DNA of 64,000 nt from Jannaschia sp. M317. Lineage in GTDB: Bacteria > Pseudomonadota > Alphaproteobacteria > Rhodobacterales > Rhodobacteraceae. The stretch spans positions 1,517,001 through 1,581,000 of the forward strand of contig NZ_CP081155.1 in the NCBI RefSeq assembly GCF_025141175.1, written 5' to 3'. The translations under genes and the position numbers were made by a program. Under the pieces are notes generated by a model. It saw only the letters and a list, made by a program, of their open reading frames with translations. It searched no databases and had not been told where the DNA came from. The number at the start of each line of letters is the position of its first letter. Position 1 is the first letter of the stretch. Positions 28,870 to 36,957 of this stretch are shown here, one piece after another.

Positions 28870-29253
28870 TCAATCGGGATTGGTCCAATCTAGACGCATG
28901 ACGATGCTGCCCTGCGCGGTTCCGGGGGCAAAGGTGACCTCTGCCTGGATCGGCTCGCCGTGCACGTAACTCAGGTCAACGGGGGCCTGCCCGGTATCCC
29001 CGCGCCGCGCGGAGGCGAGGGCACGGGCTACGGCGGCCCGGTCGTCATGATGCCAAAGGCTGGAAATCTGCAAACCCGACAGATCGCCGGGCCGGTCGAA
29101 GCCCAGATCCTTGCTCAAACCCCGGCTGAGGGTCGCAATCCGCCCGTCTCTGGACAGCAGCGCCATACGCGCCTTGGCGCGCGCGACGTCCTCAACCGCC
29201 TCTGGCGAGAGTTTCGCGTTTGAGCATGGCTTATCGTCTGCGTGCAGTTTCAA
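28870..29253 (-). CDS. Single PAS-domain protein
   Basis: A 127-residue protein that is mostly one PAS fold: ALLSRDGRIATLSRGLSKDLGFD (strands A-B and helices), ISSLWHHDDRAAVARALASAR (helix region) and VDLSYVHGEPIQAEVTFAPG (strands G-H). No output domain is attached. The reading frame offers only a TTG start at 29253, preceded by GGAAG; an internal ATG at 29166 would cut into the PAS fold. It may be a stand-alone sensor subunit. Moderately supported as PAS by pattern. Confidence 0.6.
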   Translation of the reverse strand: MKLHADDKPCSNAKLSPEAVEDVARAKARMALLSRDGRIATLSRGLSKDLGFDRPGDLSGLQISSLWHHDDRAAVARALASARRGDTGQAPVDLSYVHGEPIQAEVTFAPGTAQGSIVMRLDWTNPD

Positions 29254-29336
29254 CGGTCAGACTTCCAATTCATTTCCCCATGGGAAAGCATGACCCCTGG
29301 TCGCCGTATGGCAAGCGTCTTGCCCGGAAAATGCTG

Positions 29337-29357
29337 AAAAAAGCGGCGATTCTGCCG
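29337..29357 (-). terminator. Short terminator downstream of rnpB
   Basis: On the reverse strand CGGC-AGAATC-GCCG is followed by CTTTTTT, about 23 bases past the RNase P RNA 3' end. The stem is only four pairs, so it is modest but has a good T-run. Confidence 0.45.
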
Positions 29358-29379
29358 ATTACTGTGGATCTGGCGGGGT

Positions 29380-29755
29380 GCGGGGGGCCTGTAAGCGGGA
29401 TTCTGTTCCCCGGATTTCTCCGGTTCGACGACCATTCCTCTGAACCACGAATCGCTTCGCGGCCTCTAGCTGCCAACCCGGACCCCTGCGGCAAAGCGCC
29501 GGAGCGTCTTGCGACGCGGTGGGTCCCTATTCGGCGTTGCTCCCGGTGGGGCTTGCCATGCGGGGACTGTTACCAGCCCCCCGGTGGGCTCTTACTCCAC
29601 CGTTTCACCCTTACCGCAGGCACGCCTGCGGCGGTCTGTTCTCTGTGGCGCTGTCCGTCGGGTTGCCCCGCCCGGGCGTTACCCGGCACCGTCGCTTTGT
29701 GGAGTCCCGACTTTCCTCGAAGGTTGCCCCCCGCGGCCGTCCGGCCCCCCGCGCG
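29380..29755 (-). ncRNA. rnpB: RNase P RNA component
   Basis: About 375 nt of type A RNase P RNA, the ribozyme that matures tRNA 5' ends. On the reverse strand GAGGAAAGTC (complement of 29709-29718) is the conserved 5' core, GGTAAGGGTGAAACGGTGG (complement of 29597-29615) the central core, and ACAGAATCCCGCTTACAG (about 29389-29406) the 3' core. The ends pair as P1: GCGGGGGGCC with GGCCCCCCGC (29743-29752 and 29380-29389). Ends are estimated from P1. The 5' end lies only about 6-8 bases after the amidase stop, so its promoter must be inside that gene or it is processed from the same transcript. Confidence 0.9.
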
Positions 29756-29761
29756 GCGGGG

Positions 29762-30448
29762 TTAGGCCGTCACCCGCGGCTGGTCAACGGGGAACCGTCG
29801 CGCCAGGTCCGCCACGATGGCGCAATCACGCCCATCCAGCGGCCCCGACGCCCAGGGCCGAAAACGCAACCGGACGGCGGTCAGCACCCTGTCCGGGGAC
29901 ACGTCTGCGGTCCAGCCGGCGATTTGGGCGTCGCGCAGAAAGGCATCGCTGTCGGGCGCAGCCGGGCCCTGCCTGGGCCAGACGGACAAGCCGCCGCGCG
30001 CCAGACGCAGCCAATCGAAGCGCGCGCCCGGATCGATCTTGCGCCCGGGGGCACAGTCGGAATGGCCGATAATGTTCTGCGGCGGGATGTCATGGCGGGC
30101 CGTCAGATCCCGTAGCAGCCGCTCTAACGCGTCCATCTGGTCGGCGGGAAAAGGGGAATAGCCGTCGTTCGACAGCTCGATGCCAAGCGACCGGGAATTC
30201 ACGTCGTCGCATTCGCCCCAGCGGCCCGCGCCCGCGTGCCAGGCCCGGCAGGCGTCAGGGACCAGCTGAGTGACCTCTGCCCCTTCGTCGATGATGTAGT
30301 GGCAAGAGACCTCGGTCGACGGATCGCAGAGCCGCTTGATCGCAGGTTCCGCCCCGCCCATCATGGCAGTGTAATGCAGGACAATCAGGTCCGGCGCATC
30401 GTATCCGCTGCGTCGGGGACCATGATTCGGTGAGGCGACGGTCCGCAC
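29762..30448 (-). CDS. N-acetylmuramoyl-L-alanine amidase (AmpD/Amidase_2 family)
   Basis: A 228-residue peptidoglycan amidase. Zinc ligands are likely in VLHYTAM (first His), AWHAGAG (second) and IIGHSDCAPGRKIDPG (third His/catalytic region). The pattern SPNHGPRRSG near the N-terminus is typical of AmpD-type enzymes that cleave anhydro-muropeptides. There is no signal peptide, so a cytosolic recycling role is likely. Start is GTG at 30448, preceded by the stop of the upstream lipoprotein gene with a 7-base gap and no clear ribosome site, which suggests coupling. It ends right before rnpB. Confidence 0.88.
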   Translation of the reverse strand: MRTVASPNHGPRRSGYDAPDLIVLHYTAMMGGAEPAIKRLCDPSTEVSCHYIIDEGAEVTQLVPDACRAWHAGAGRWGECDDVNSRSLGIELSNDGYSPFPADQMDALERLLRDLTARHDIPPQNIIGHSDCAPGRKIDPGARFDWLRLARGGLSVWPRQGPAAPDSDAFLRDAQIAGWTADVSPDRVLTAVRLRFRPWASGPLDGRDCAIVADLARRFPVDQPRVTA

Positions 30449-30455
30449 CGGGCCG

Positions 30456-31280
30456 TCAGTTGCGCACGAGGTTCTTGTAGAGACCCGGGTCCCAGCGGCA
30501 GGCGTTGCCGTCGCCGTCCGGGTCCAGGTTCAACCGGTCGCGGGCCGGACCACCGGCCTCCAAGAACGCTTCTTGCGCGATGTCGTCGCTGCGGTAGCCT
30601 TGGCAGTTGATCTGACTGCGGCGCGCGCTGGCCAATGGGTTGCGGCGGAAGCTTCCTTCGGATCCCAGGGGGCGGGCCTGCTCGATCGCATAGGTGATGA
30701 TGTTGGGTCCATTGTCGGCGGGACGCTCCAACTCGGTCGGCTGGACCAGCTCGAACTGCTGGCGGGCAGCACGGACCCGCGCGGCATCGTCCTGGATGGA
30801 GCGTTCGGCCGCGACCGCGTTGAAGTCCTGCTCTTGGCTGAGGCCGGGATTGTCGCGATCCAGGTCTGCCGCCGGGGCCCCGGTGGCCAAGGGGGCAACC
30901 GGGCCGCCGGGCAGCACGGTGGCGGTCGTCGCCGTGGGCAGCGGGGCAGGGGCGCCGATGTCCACCGGATCGGGGGTCACCGGATCGGGCCGACCCAAGG
31001 CGGCGCGGGTCTGGCTGGCCAGGACCTCTGCCTCGGTGGTGGGGGCCTGAATGGACTGGCTCGGCGTGGGGGCGGCCTGGCGCAGCTGCGCCTCCCGGCG
31101 GCGCTCGGCCTCGGCGCGCAAGGCTTCCTGGCGGGCGGCTTCGGCGGCGCGCCTCTGGGCGAACTGATCGGGCGTGTCAAAGCCCGCCCCCGATCGCGCG
31201 CCGCTGTCGGGCACGGGCGGCTCACAGGCGGCCAGCACTGCAACGGAAAGGACGGACAGGATCAGGGATGTCGCGCGCAT
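30456..31280 (-). CDS. Lipoprotein with C-terminal excalibur-like calcium-binding motif
   Basis: A 274-residue protein. The signal ends with a lipobox-like LAAC (residue 19), so lipidation is likely. Residues about 40-200 are alanine, proline, arginine and glutamine rich, with a charged helix QRRAAEAARQEALRAEAERRREAQ. The C-terminal 50 residues, with NCQGYRSDDIAQEAFLEAGG and LDPDGDGNACRWDP, match the excalibur pattern (C...DPDGDGxxC) that binds calcium. It may be a peptidoglycan-layer or surface anchor; it is coupled to the amidase gene, which supports a wall role. Confidence 0.65.
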   Translation of the reverse strand: MRATSLILSVLSVAVLAACEPPVPDSGARSGAGFDTPDQFAQRRAAEAARQEALRAEAERRREAQLRQAAPTPSQSIQAPTTEAEVLASQTRAALGRPDPVTPDPVDIGAPAPLPTATTATVLPGGPVAPLATGAPAADLDRDNPGLSQEQDFNAVAAERSIQDDAARVRAARQQFELVQPTELERPADNGPNIITYAIEQARPLGSEGSFRRNPLASARRSQINCQGYRSDDIAQEAFLEAGGPARDRLNLDPDGDGNACRWDPGLYKNLVRN

Positions 31281-31333
31281 CAGGGTGCCTCTGGGTTGTC
31301 GCGGGCCCTCTGAGGGGCCCTTGACGATGGGTC

Positions 31334-32818
31334 TTACCACCATTTCTCCGGGCGCGCCACGAAACCGGCACGCTGCTCCAATGTGTAGGCCACGTCGAGC
31401 AGGGCGCCTTCTTCCCAGGGGCGCCCGATCAGCTGCAAACCCATGGGCAGGCCGCGACGGTCCTGGCCCGTGGGCACCGCGATGCCGGGCAGGCCCGCCA
31501 GGTTCACCGTCACCGTGAACACGTCGTTGAGGTACATTTGAATCGGGTCGGCATCCTGCATCGCGCCCAGTTCGAACGCCGACGATGGGGTCGCGGGCGT
31601 CAGGATGGCGTCGACGCCATCGGCGAAAACCGTTTCGAAGTCCTGCTTGATCAGGGTCCGCACCCGGCGGGCGCGGTTGTAATAGGCATCGTAGAATCCA
31701 GCGGACAAGACGTAGGTGCCGACCATGACCCGGCGCTGCACCTCGGGGCCAAAGCCTTCGGCGCGGGTTTTCTCGTACATCTCGGTGATGCCGTCGCCCT
31801 GGGACAGCTTGGCACGGTGGCCAAATCGGACGCCGTCATACCGCGCCAGGTTCGACGAGGCCTCGGCGGGCGCGATCACGTAATAGGCGGGCAGGGCGTA
31901 TTTCGTGTGGGGCAGAGAAATGTCGCGAATTTCCGCCCCGGCGTCGCGCAGCATGGCGATGCCGTCCTGCCAAAGGGCCTCGATCTCTTCGGGCATACCG
32001 TCCATGCGGTATTCCTTGGGAATGCCGATGACCTTGCCGCGAATATCGCCGGTCAACATCGCCTCGAAGTCGGGGACGGGGAGGTCGGCAGAGGTGCTAT
32101 CCTTCGGGTCGTGGCCCGACATGGCGCGCAGGAAGATGGCGGCATCGCGCACGGTGCGCGTCATCGGTCCCGCCTGATCCAGCGAGGACGCAAAGGCCAC
32201 GACGCCCCAGCGGGAGCAACGGCCGTAGGTCGGCTTGATCCCGGTGATGCCGGTAAAGGCGGCGGGCTGGCGGATCGACCCACCGGTGTCGGTGCCGAGC
32301 GCGCCCAGGCAAAGGTTCGCGGCCACGGCGGCGGCGGACCCGCCCGATGATCCACCGGGCGTCAGGTTGGCGTCGGAATTGCCCGCCCGCCAGGGGTTCA
32401 CGGCATTGCCGTAGGTCGACGTCTCGTTCGAGGACCCCATGGCGAATTCGTCCATGTTGAGCTTGCCCAACATGACCGCGCCCGAGGTGAACAGCTTGTC
32501 GGTGATCGTGCTCTCATACTCCGGCTTGAAGCCGTCGAGGATCGCGGATCCGGCCTGGGACGCGACACCCTTGGTGCAGAACAGGTCTTTCACCCCGATC
32601 GGGATGCCGCACATGTCGGGCGCGTCGCCGCGCTGGATGCGCGCGTCCGCGGCACGCGCCTGAGCGCGCGCGATGTCCGGCGTGTGGTGCACAAAGGCGT
32701 TGAGCGCGCCCGCCCCGTCCACGGCGTCCAGATGCGCCTCGGTCAGGGCCAGGGCCGTTGTCTCACCGGCGCGCAGCATGTCGCGGGCCTGGGCGATGGT
32801 CAAATCGGTCAGGGACAT
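31334..32818 (-). CDS. gatA: Asp-tRNA(Asn)/Glu-tRNA(Gln) amidotransferase subunit A
   Basis: A 494-residue amidase-signature enzyme that releases ammonia from glutamine for transamidation of Asp-tRNA(Asn) and Glu-tRNA(Gln). The Ser-cisSer-Lys triad is visible as IGVKDLF (Lys), [14 protein letters not shown] and [14 protein letters not shown] (two serines). Length is standard. Its ATG overlaps the gatC stop by one base (TAATG), so translation is coupled. gatB is not present in this window. It shows that tRNA-Asn and/or tRNA-Gln is charged indirectly. Confidence 0.96.
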   Translation of the reverse strand: MSLTDLTIAQARDMLRAGETTALALTEAHLDAVDGAGALNAFVHHTPDIARAQARAADARIQRGDAPDMCGIPIGVKDLFCTKGVASQAGSAILDGFKPEYESTITDKLFTSGAVMLGKLNMDEFAMGSSNETSTYGNAVNPWRAGNSDANLTPGGSSGGSAAAVAANLCLGALGTDTGGSIRQPAAFTGITGIKPTYGRCSRWGVVAFASSLDQAGPMTRTVRDAAIFLRAMSGHDPKDSTSADLPVPDFEAMLTGDIRGKVIGIPKEYRMDGMPEEIEALWQDGIAMLRDAGAEIRDISLPHTKYALPAYYVIAPAEASSNLARYDGVRFGHRAKLSQGDGITEMYEKTRAEGFGPEVQRRVMVGTYVLSAGFYDAYYNRARRVRTLIKQDFETVFADGVDAILTPATPSSAFELGAMQDADPIQMYLNDVFTVTVNLAGLPGIAVPTGQDRRGLPMGLQLIGRPWEEGALLDVAYTLEQRAGFVARPEKWW

Positions 32819-33105
32819 TATTCCACCACCTTCGGCACGGCAAAGAACCCTTCGCGGGCATCGGGGGCATTGGCCAGAACGGCCTTGGGCTTGCTGCCAT
32901 CGGTCACGATATCTTCGCGCCGCTTCAGCCGCTGCGGCGTCACCGAGACCATGGGCTCGACGCCCTCGACGTCGACTTCCTGCAATTGCTCGATGAAGCC
33001 CAGAATAGCGTTGAATTCCTGGGCGAGCGGCTCCAGCCGGTCGTCGGGCACGGCGATCCGGGCGAGCTTCGCCACCTTGCGCGCGGTTTCCTTGTCGATG
33101 GACAT
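32818..33105 (-). CDS. gatC: Asp-tRNA(Asn)/Glu-tRNA(Gln) amidotransferase subunit C
   Basis: A 95-residue GatC that stabilises GatA in the GatCAB complex. It starts [22 protein letters not shown] and has the conserved [18 protein letters not shown] helix and [20 protein letters not shown] tail. The ATG follows GGAGGCCCC; a longer reading frame to 33207 is not needed. First gene of gatC-gatA. Confidence 0.94.
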   Translation of the reverse strand: MSIDKETARKVAKLARIAVPDDRLEPLAQEFNAILGFIEQLQEVDVEGVEPMVSVTPQRLKRREDIVTDGSKPKAVLANAPDAREGFFAVPKVVE

Positions 33106-33172
33106 GGGGCCTCCGGGGGTTTCGGTCCGGGGCGGTCTATCCCCGGTGCGCCCGGTGTTCAATATCGCTCGC

Positions 33173-34165
33173 TCAGAGCGACATCGTGATCTCGGCCTGA
33201 AGGCCACCTTCGCGCCAATCCAGCGTCAGATCGCCGCCGATCGCGGCCAGCAGGGACCGGATGATCCGCGATCCGCCCGCGCGGGTGGGCACGGCGACCT
33301 TGGGGCCGCCCTCCTCCTGCCAATGCAGGCGCAGGGACGTGCCCTGGTTCATGGCTTGCGCGGCCACGGTCACATGCCCGGTCTCGGCACCCAGCGCGCC
33401 ATGTTTGACGGAATTGGTCGCCAGTTCGTGCAGCGTCAGCGTCAGCGGTGTGATCTGCGCCCGCCCGACGCGGAAATCGTCGCCGGCGATGGTGAACTGG
33501 GACGCGCCCAGTGGCGCATAGGCCGTCAGGATCGTGCGCAACACATTGCTCATGGAATCGGTCGACTGGTCGTTGGACCGGAACGTGTTGAAATGCGCCT
33601 CGCCCAGAACATGGAGCCTTTCGGACAGTTGCTTGGAAAAGCTGGCCACGTCCTCGGCTTCGCGCGCGGTCATGCGGATGACGCCGGACATGACGTTGAC
33701 GATGTTGCGCAGACGGTGGATCTGTTCCTCCACGTCCAGAAGAGCGGCCAGACGCTCTGCCTCGCGCTTGACGGTGATGTCCAGCTGAGAGCCGAACAAC
33801 AGCACCGTTTCACCCGCCGCGTTTTGAATTGGGCCCAGTTGCAGGGCGTTGATGAAACGCTCGCCGTTCTTGCGATAGTTGACGATTTCCACCACGGCCT
33901 GCTTCTGGTCGCGCACGGCGGCGCGCACCTCTTGCAGGCTTTCCTCGGTGGTGCCGGGGCCCTGAAGGAACCGGCAATTGCGGCCCAGGACCTCGTCGGG
34001 GGCGTAGCCCGTCAGATCCAGAAACGCCTTGTTCACGTAGACAATGGGATTGTCGGGGGCTTTCGGGTCGGTCAGGCACAATGGCACCCGCACTTGCGAC
34101 ATCAGCCCGTCAAGCGTCAGCTCTCCGAGCATTGCCACCTGGGCAGGTTGGAATGAATTCGGCAT
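33173..34165 (-). CDS. LOV-domain HWE-family sensor histidine kinase
   Basis: A 330-residue soluble photoreceptor kinase. The LOV domain (about 25-132) contains GRNCRFLQG with the flavin-adduct cysteine C64, then NYRKNGERF and FGSQLDIT, all canonical for FMN binding. The kinase part has the H-box EEQIHRLRNIVNV (H150) and the HWE-type N-box LHELATNSVKHGAL with WQEEGGPKV and GGSRIIRSLL. Blue light should therefore control autophosphorylation. No receiver or partner regulator is nearby. ATG at 34165 has weak GGA upstream; the residues before it are not conserved. Confidence 0.9.
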   Translation of the reverse strand: MPNSFQPAQVAMLGELTLDGLMSQVRVPLCLTDPKAPDNPIVYVNKAFLDLTGYAPDEVLGRNCRFLQGPGTTEESLQEVRAAVRDQKQAVVEIVNYRKNGERFINALQLGPIQNAAGETVLLFGSQLDITVKREAERLAALLDVEEQIHRLRNIVNVMSGVIRMTAREAEDVASFSKQLSERLHVLGEAHFNTFRSNDQSTDSMSNVLRTILTAYAPLGASQFTIAGDDFRVGRAQITPLTLTLHELATNSVKHGALGAETGHVTVAAQAMNQGTSLRLHWQEEGGPKVAVPTRAGGSRIIRSLLAAIGGDLTLDWREGGLQAEITMSL

Positions 34166-34296
34166 CACGTCGTCCAGTAACGAGCGGTTGCAGGTCCACT
34201 CGCGCAAAGCATGGCAAGTTTGCCGACGCTGGGCAAGTTGACGGTGCATCTGCTCTTGCGTTCCGCCCCCGGTCGGGCGTATCTCGGGGGCCGAGC

Positions 34297-34370
34297 GCGG
34301 GCGTTGTGTAGTGGTAAGACCTTAGCCTTCCAAGCTAATGACGCGGGTTCGATTCCCGCCGCCCGCTCCA
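34297..34370 (+). tRNA. tRNA-Gly (anticodon UCC)
   Basis: A 74-nt cloverleaf with encoded CCA. The acceptor stem pairs GCGGGCG with CGCCCGC, the anticodon arm is TTAGC-CTTCCAA-GCTAA giving anticodon TCC, and the T arm is GCGGG-TTCGATT-CCCGC. The discriminator is T. It decodes GGA and GGG. It is divergent from the LOV kinase gene. Confidence 0.96.
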
Positions 34371-34384
34371 GATCTTCCGTGACG

Positions 34385-34549
34385 TCAAACGCCCAGCAGC
34401 CCCCTCAGAATCGGGAGGGCGAAGGCTGCGGCGATGCCGACGACGGCCCCGATGGCCGACCGCATCCATAGTTTCAGCCGTTGTGGAATCGTCGCGGCCA
34501 GCACCGTGCAGACGATGCCGTAGAAAATCAGCGGGACGAGGTCGATCAT
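34385..34549 (-). CDS. Small hydrophobic membrane protein
   Basis: A 54-residue protein, MIDLVPLIFYGIVCTVLAAT then a short basic loop IPQRLKLWMR and a second apolar helix SAIGAVVGIAAAFALPILRG. Two membrane helices with a positive turn imply both ends are on the same side. The ATG at 34549 has GGAG eight bases upstream. It ends 14 bases past the tRNA. No function known. Confidence 0.55.
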   Translation of the reverse strand: MIDLVPLIFYGIVCTVLAATIPQRLKLWMRSAIGAVVGIAAAFALPILRGLLGV

Positions 34550-34686
34550 GGCGGCGCTCCGTGTCCGTTCCGCAGACAACGTCGCGCGGTCGCCCCGCCG
34601 GGGTCAAGTCCGGGGGCGGCGTCCTGCCAGCTTGCACCCCGGTGCAGGCCTCGTTACCCCCAAAGACGTCGAAGACGGAGAAGACC

Positions 34687-36468
34687 ATGGCCGAGATCGC
34701 CAAAGAGGCCGACCGCGAAGGGTCGAAACGGATCGGAAGCTTGCGGTCCCTGACCCCGTTCTTCCGCCCGCACATCAAGATGGTCCTGGCCGCTTTGGCT
34801 GCGCTGGTCACAACGTCCTTCGTGTCGTTGGTCCTGCCTCTGGCCGTGCGCCGGGTTGTCGATGGGTTCCAGACGGGCACATCGGAATTGCTGGATCAGT
34901 ATTTCGGCGCGGCTCTGGCCATTGCCGCGCTGCTCGCCGTGGGGACGGGGCTGCGCTATTACTTTGTGACGCGCCTGGGCGAACGGGTCGTCGCAGACAT
35001 CCGCAAGGCGGTGTTCGACCGCATGATCCGCATGTCTCCGAATTTCTACGACGGCATTCTCACGGGTGAGGTTCTCAGCCGGATCACCACCGACACGACG
35101 TTGCTGCTGTCGGTGATCGGGTCCTCGGTCTCGATCGCGCTGCGCAATATCCTGGTGCTGATCGGCGGCATGGGCCTGATGATCTGGACCGCGCCCAAGC
35201 TGTCGGGCCTGGTCCTGTTGATCGTGCCCGCCGTGATCGTCCCGATCATCCTGCTGGGACGCAAGCTGCGCAAGCTGAGCCGCGAAAACCAGGATTGGAT
35301 CGCGGAATCCTCGGGCCGCGCCTCCGAATGGTTGCTCAGCGCGCAGACCGTGCAGGCCTATACATTCGAGGGCGAAGCGGCGGGTCGTTTCGCGGATGTC
35401 ACCGAGAAAAGCTTTCTGTCCGCCCGCACGCGCATTCAGGTGCGGGCGATCATGACGGTGATCGTCATCTCGCTGGTGTTTGCGGGCATCGTCGGCGTTC
35501 TGTGGATCGGGGCGCGGGACGTGCGCGCCGAGGTCATGTCCATCGGCGAGCTGATCCAGTTCCTGATCTATGCCATCCTCGTGGCCGGTGCCGTTGCCGC
35601 CCTGTCCGAGATCTGGGGCGAGTTGCAGCGCGCGGCCGGCGCGACCGAACGCCTGGTCGAGTTGTTGGAGGTCGAGGACGACGTCAAGGACCCGGCCCAG
35701 GCCGCCCCCCTTCCGGACGGAGAGGCGATTGCCTTCGAAGACGTCACCTTCCGCTATCCGGCGCGGCCCACGGTCGCGGCGCTCAAGGGCGTTACCTTGC
35801 ATGTGACACCGGGCGAGACGGTGGCCCTGGTCGGTCCTTCGGGCGCGGGTAAATCGACCATGATCCAGATGTTGCAGCGGTTCTATGACCCTGACGAGGG
35901 TCGGATCACCCTGGGCGGCACCGATCTGCGTGACCTGGACCGCGACGCGTTCCGCGCGCGCATGGCGCTGGTGCCGCAGGATCCGGTGATCTTCGCGGCC
36001 TCGGCGCGCGACAATATCCGGTTTGGCAACCCCGGTGCCAGCGACGCCGAGGTAGAGGCCGCGGCCCGTGCCGCCGCCGCACATGATTTCCTGGCAGCCC
36101 TTCCCGAAGGCTACGACACCTATGTCGGTGAACGCGGCGTGATGCTGTCGGGCGGGCAGAAACAGCGTATCGCCATTGCCCGTGCCATCTTGCGCGACGC
36201 TCCGATCCTGCTGCTGGACGAAGCGACCAGCGCGCTGGATGCGGAAAGCGAACGACTGGTGCAGGATGCCGTGGCCCGCATGGCCGAGGGGCGGACCACC
36301 ATCATCGTGGCGCACCGCCTGGCGACCGTGAAACAGGCGGATCGCATCGTCGTGATGCAGGACGGGGGCATCGTGGCGCAGGGGACGCATGACGAACTTG
36401 TGGCCCAGGGCGGTCTTTATGCGCGATTGGCGCGGTTGCAGTTCACCGATGGACTGGCGGCGGAATAG
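34687..36468 (+). CDS. ABC exporter, fused permease/ATPase (MsbA-like)
   Basis: A 593-residue half-transporter. Residues about 35-320 form the six-helix type 1 exporter domain. The ATPase has Walker A GPSGAGKS, the Q-loop region LVPQDPVIF, the signature VMLSGGQKQRIAIARAI, Walker B ILLLDEATSALD and the H-loop IIVAHRL. It should work as a homodimer; the family exports lipids, drugs or peptides, and nothing here picks one. Start has GGAGAAG upstream. It is convergent with a small secreted-protein gene with no gap between stops. Confidence 0.92.
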   Translation: MAEIAKEADREGSKRIGSLRSLTPFFRPHIKMVLAALAALVTTSFVSLVLPLAVRRVVDGFQTGTSELLDQYFGAALAIAALLAVGTGLRYYFVTRLGERVVADIRKAVFDRMIRMSPNFYDGILTGEVLSRITTDTTLLLSVIGSSVSIALRNILVLIGGMGLMIWTAPKLSGLVLLIVPAVIVPIILLGRKLRKLSRENQDWIAESSGRASEWLLSAQTVQAYTFEGEAAGRFADVTEKSFLSARTRIQVRAIMTVIVISLVFAGIVGVLWIGARDVRAEVMSIGELIQFLIYAILVAGAVAALSEIWGELQRAAGATERLVELLEVEDDVKDPAQAAPLPDGEAIAFEDVTFRYPARPTVAALKGVTLHVTPGETVALVGPSGAGKSTMIQMLQRFYDPDEGRITLGGTDLRDLDRDAFRARMALVPQDPVIFAASARDNIRFGNPGASDAEVEAAARAAAAHDFLAALPEGYDTYVGERGVMLSGGQKQRIAIARAILRDAPILLLDEATSALDAESERLVQDAVARMAEGRTTIIVAHRLATVKQADRIVVMQDGGIVAQGTHDELVAQGGLYARLARLQFTDGLAAE

Positions 36469-36777
36469 TCACCCCAACGAGACGGTCCAGTTTCCACCGC
36501 GATCCTCGAACTCGTAAGTGTATCTGAAGTTGTTGCAGACGATCGTGAAGCCACGGGACATCAGGAACGGTCTGGCCGCAGAGATACTGTCGCAACGCCA
36601 TCCCATCGCGCGGATCATGCCGACCCCGGGGTCTATCAATCGCAGCATGTTTTGACGCGGCATGTCACGCGTATCGGCGATCATCGCGTCGCGTTCTATC
36701 GTGACCGACTGCGCCGTTGCGGGAAGACCAAGGGCAAAGATCGCTAGCAGCAGTAAAATCGGGTTCATACGGCGCAT
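36469..36777 (-). CDS. Small secreted protein of unknown function
   Basis: A 102-residue protein with a signal peptide (MRRMNPILLLLAIFALGLPATAQS, cleavage likely after TAQ or ALG). The mature part has two cysteines (RCDSIS and IVCNNF) that could form a disulfide and a strand-rich end RYTYEFEDRGGNWTVSLG. AGGA precedes the first ATG at correct spacing. No family recognised. Confidence 0.5.
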   Translation of the reverse strand: MRRMNPILLLLAIFALGLPATAQSVTIERDAMIADTRDMPRQNMLRLIDPGVGMIRAMGWRCDSISAARPFLMSRGFTIVCNNFRYTYEFEDRGGNWTVSLG

Positions 36778-36957
36778 GGCCTGTCCTGTCTCGTTTTTCG
36801 GCCCGAGGATTGCTGGGAATGGGTTAGGATCAAATTAACTACTGAAAAGAAGTATGAGGAAACGCCGCTGCGTCGCACTTGTGTTCCCTCGGGGCGGTGT
36901 ACCATCGTCGCAGACATGCGTTCCGGAGGGGGAACTCGGTTCAATAGGGAGGAACGG

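Noticed and set aside
34238..34266. tRNA-Gly promoter (TTGACG at 34238)
   Set aside because: The hexamer is good but the 17-base-spaced -10 is poor, so it was not listed.
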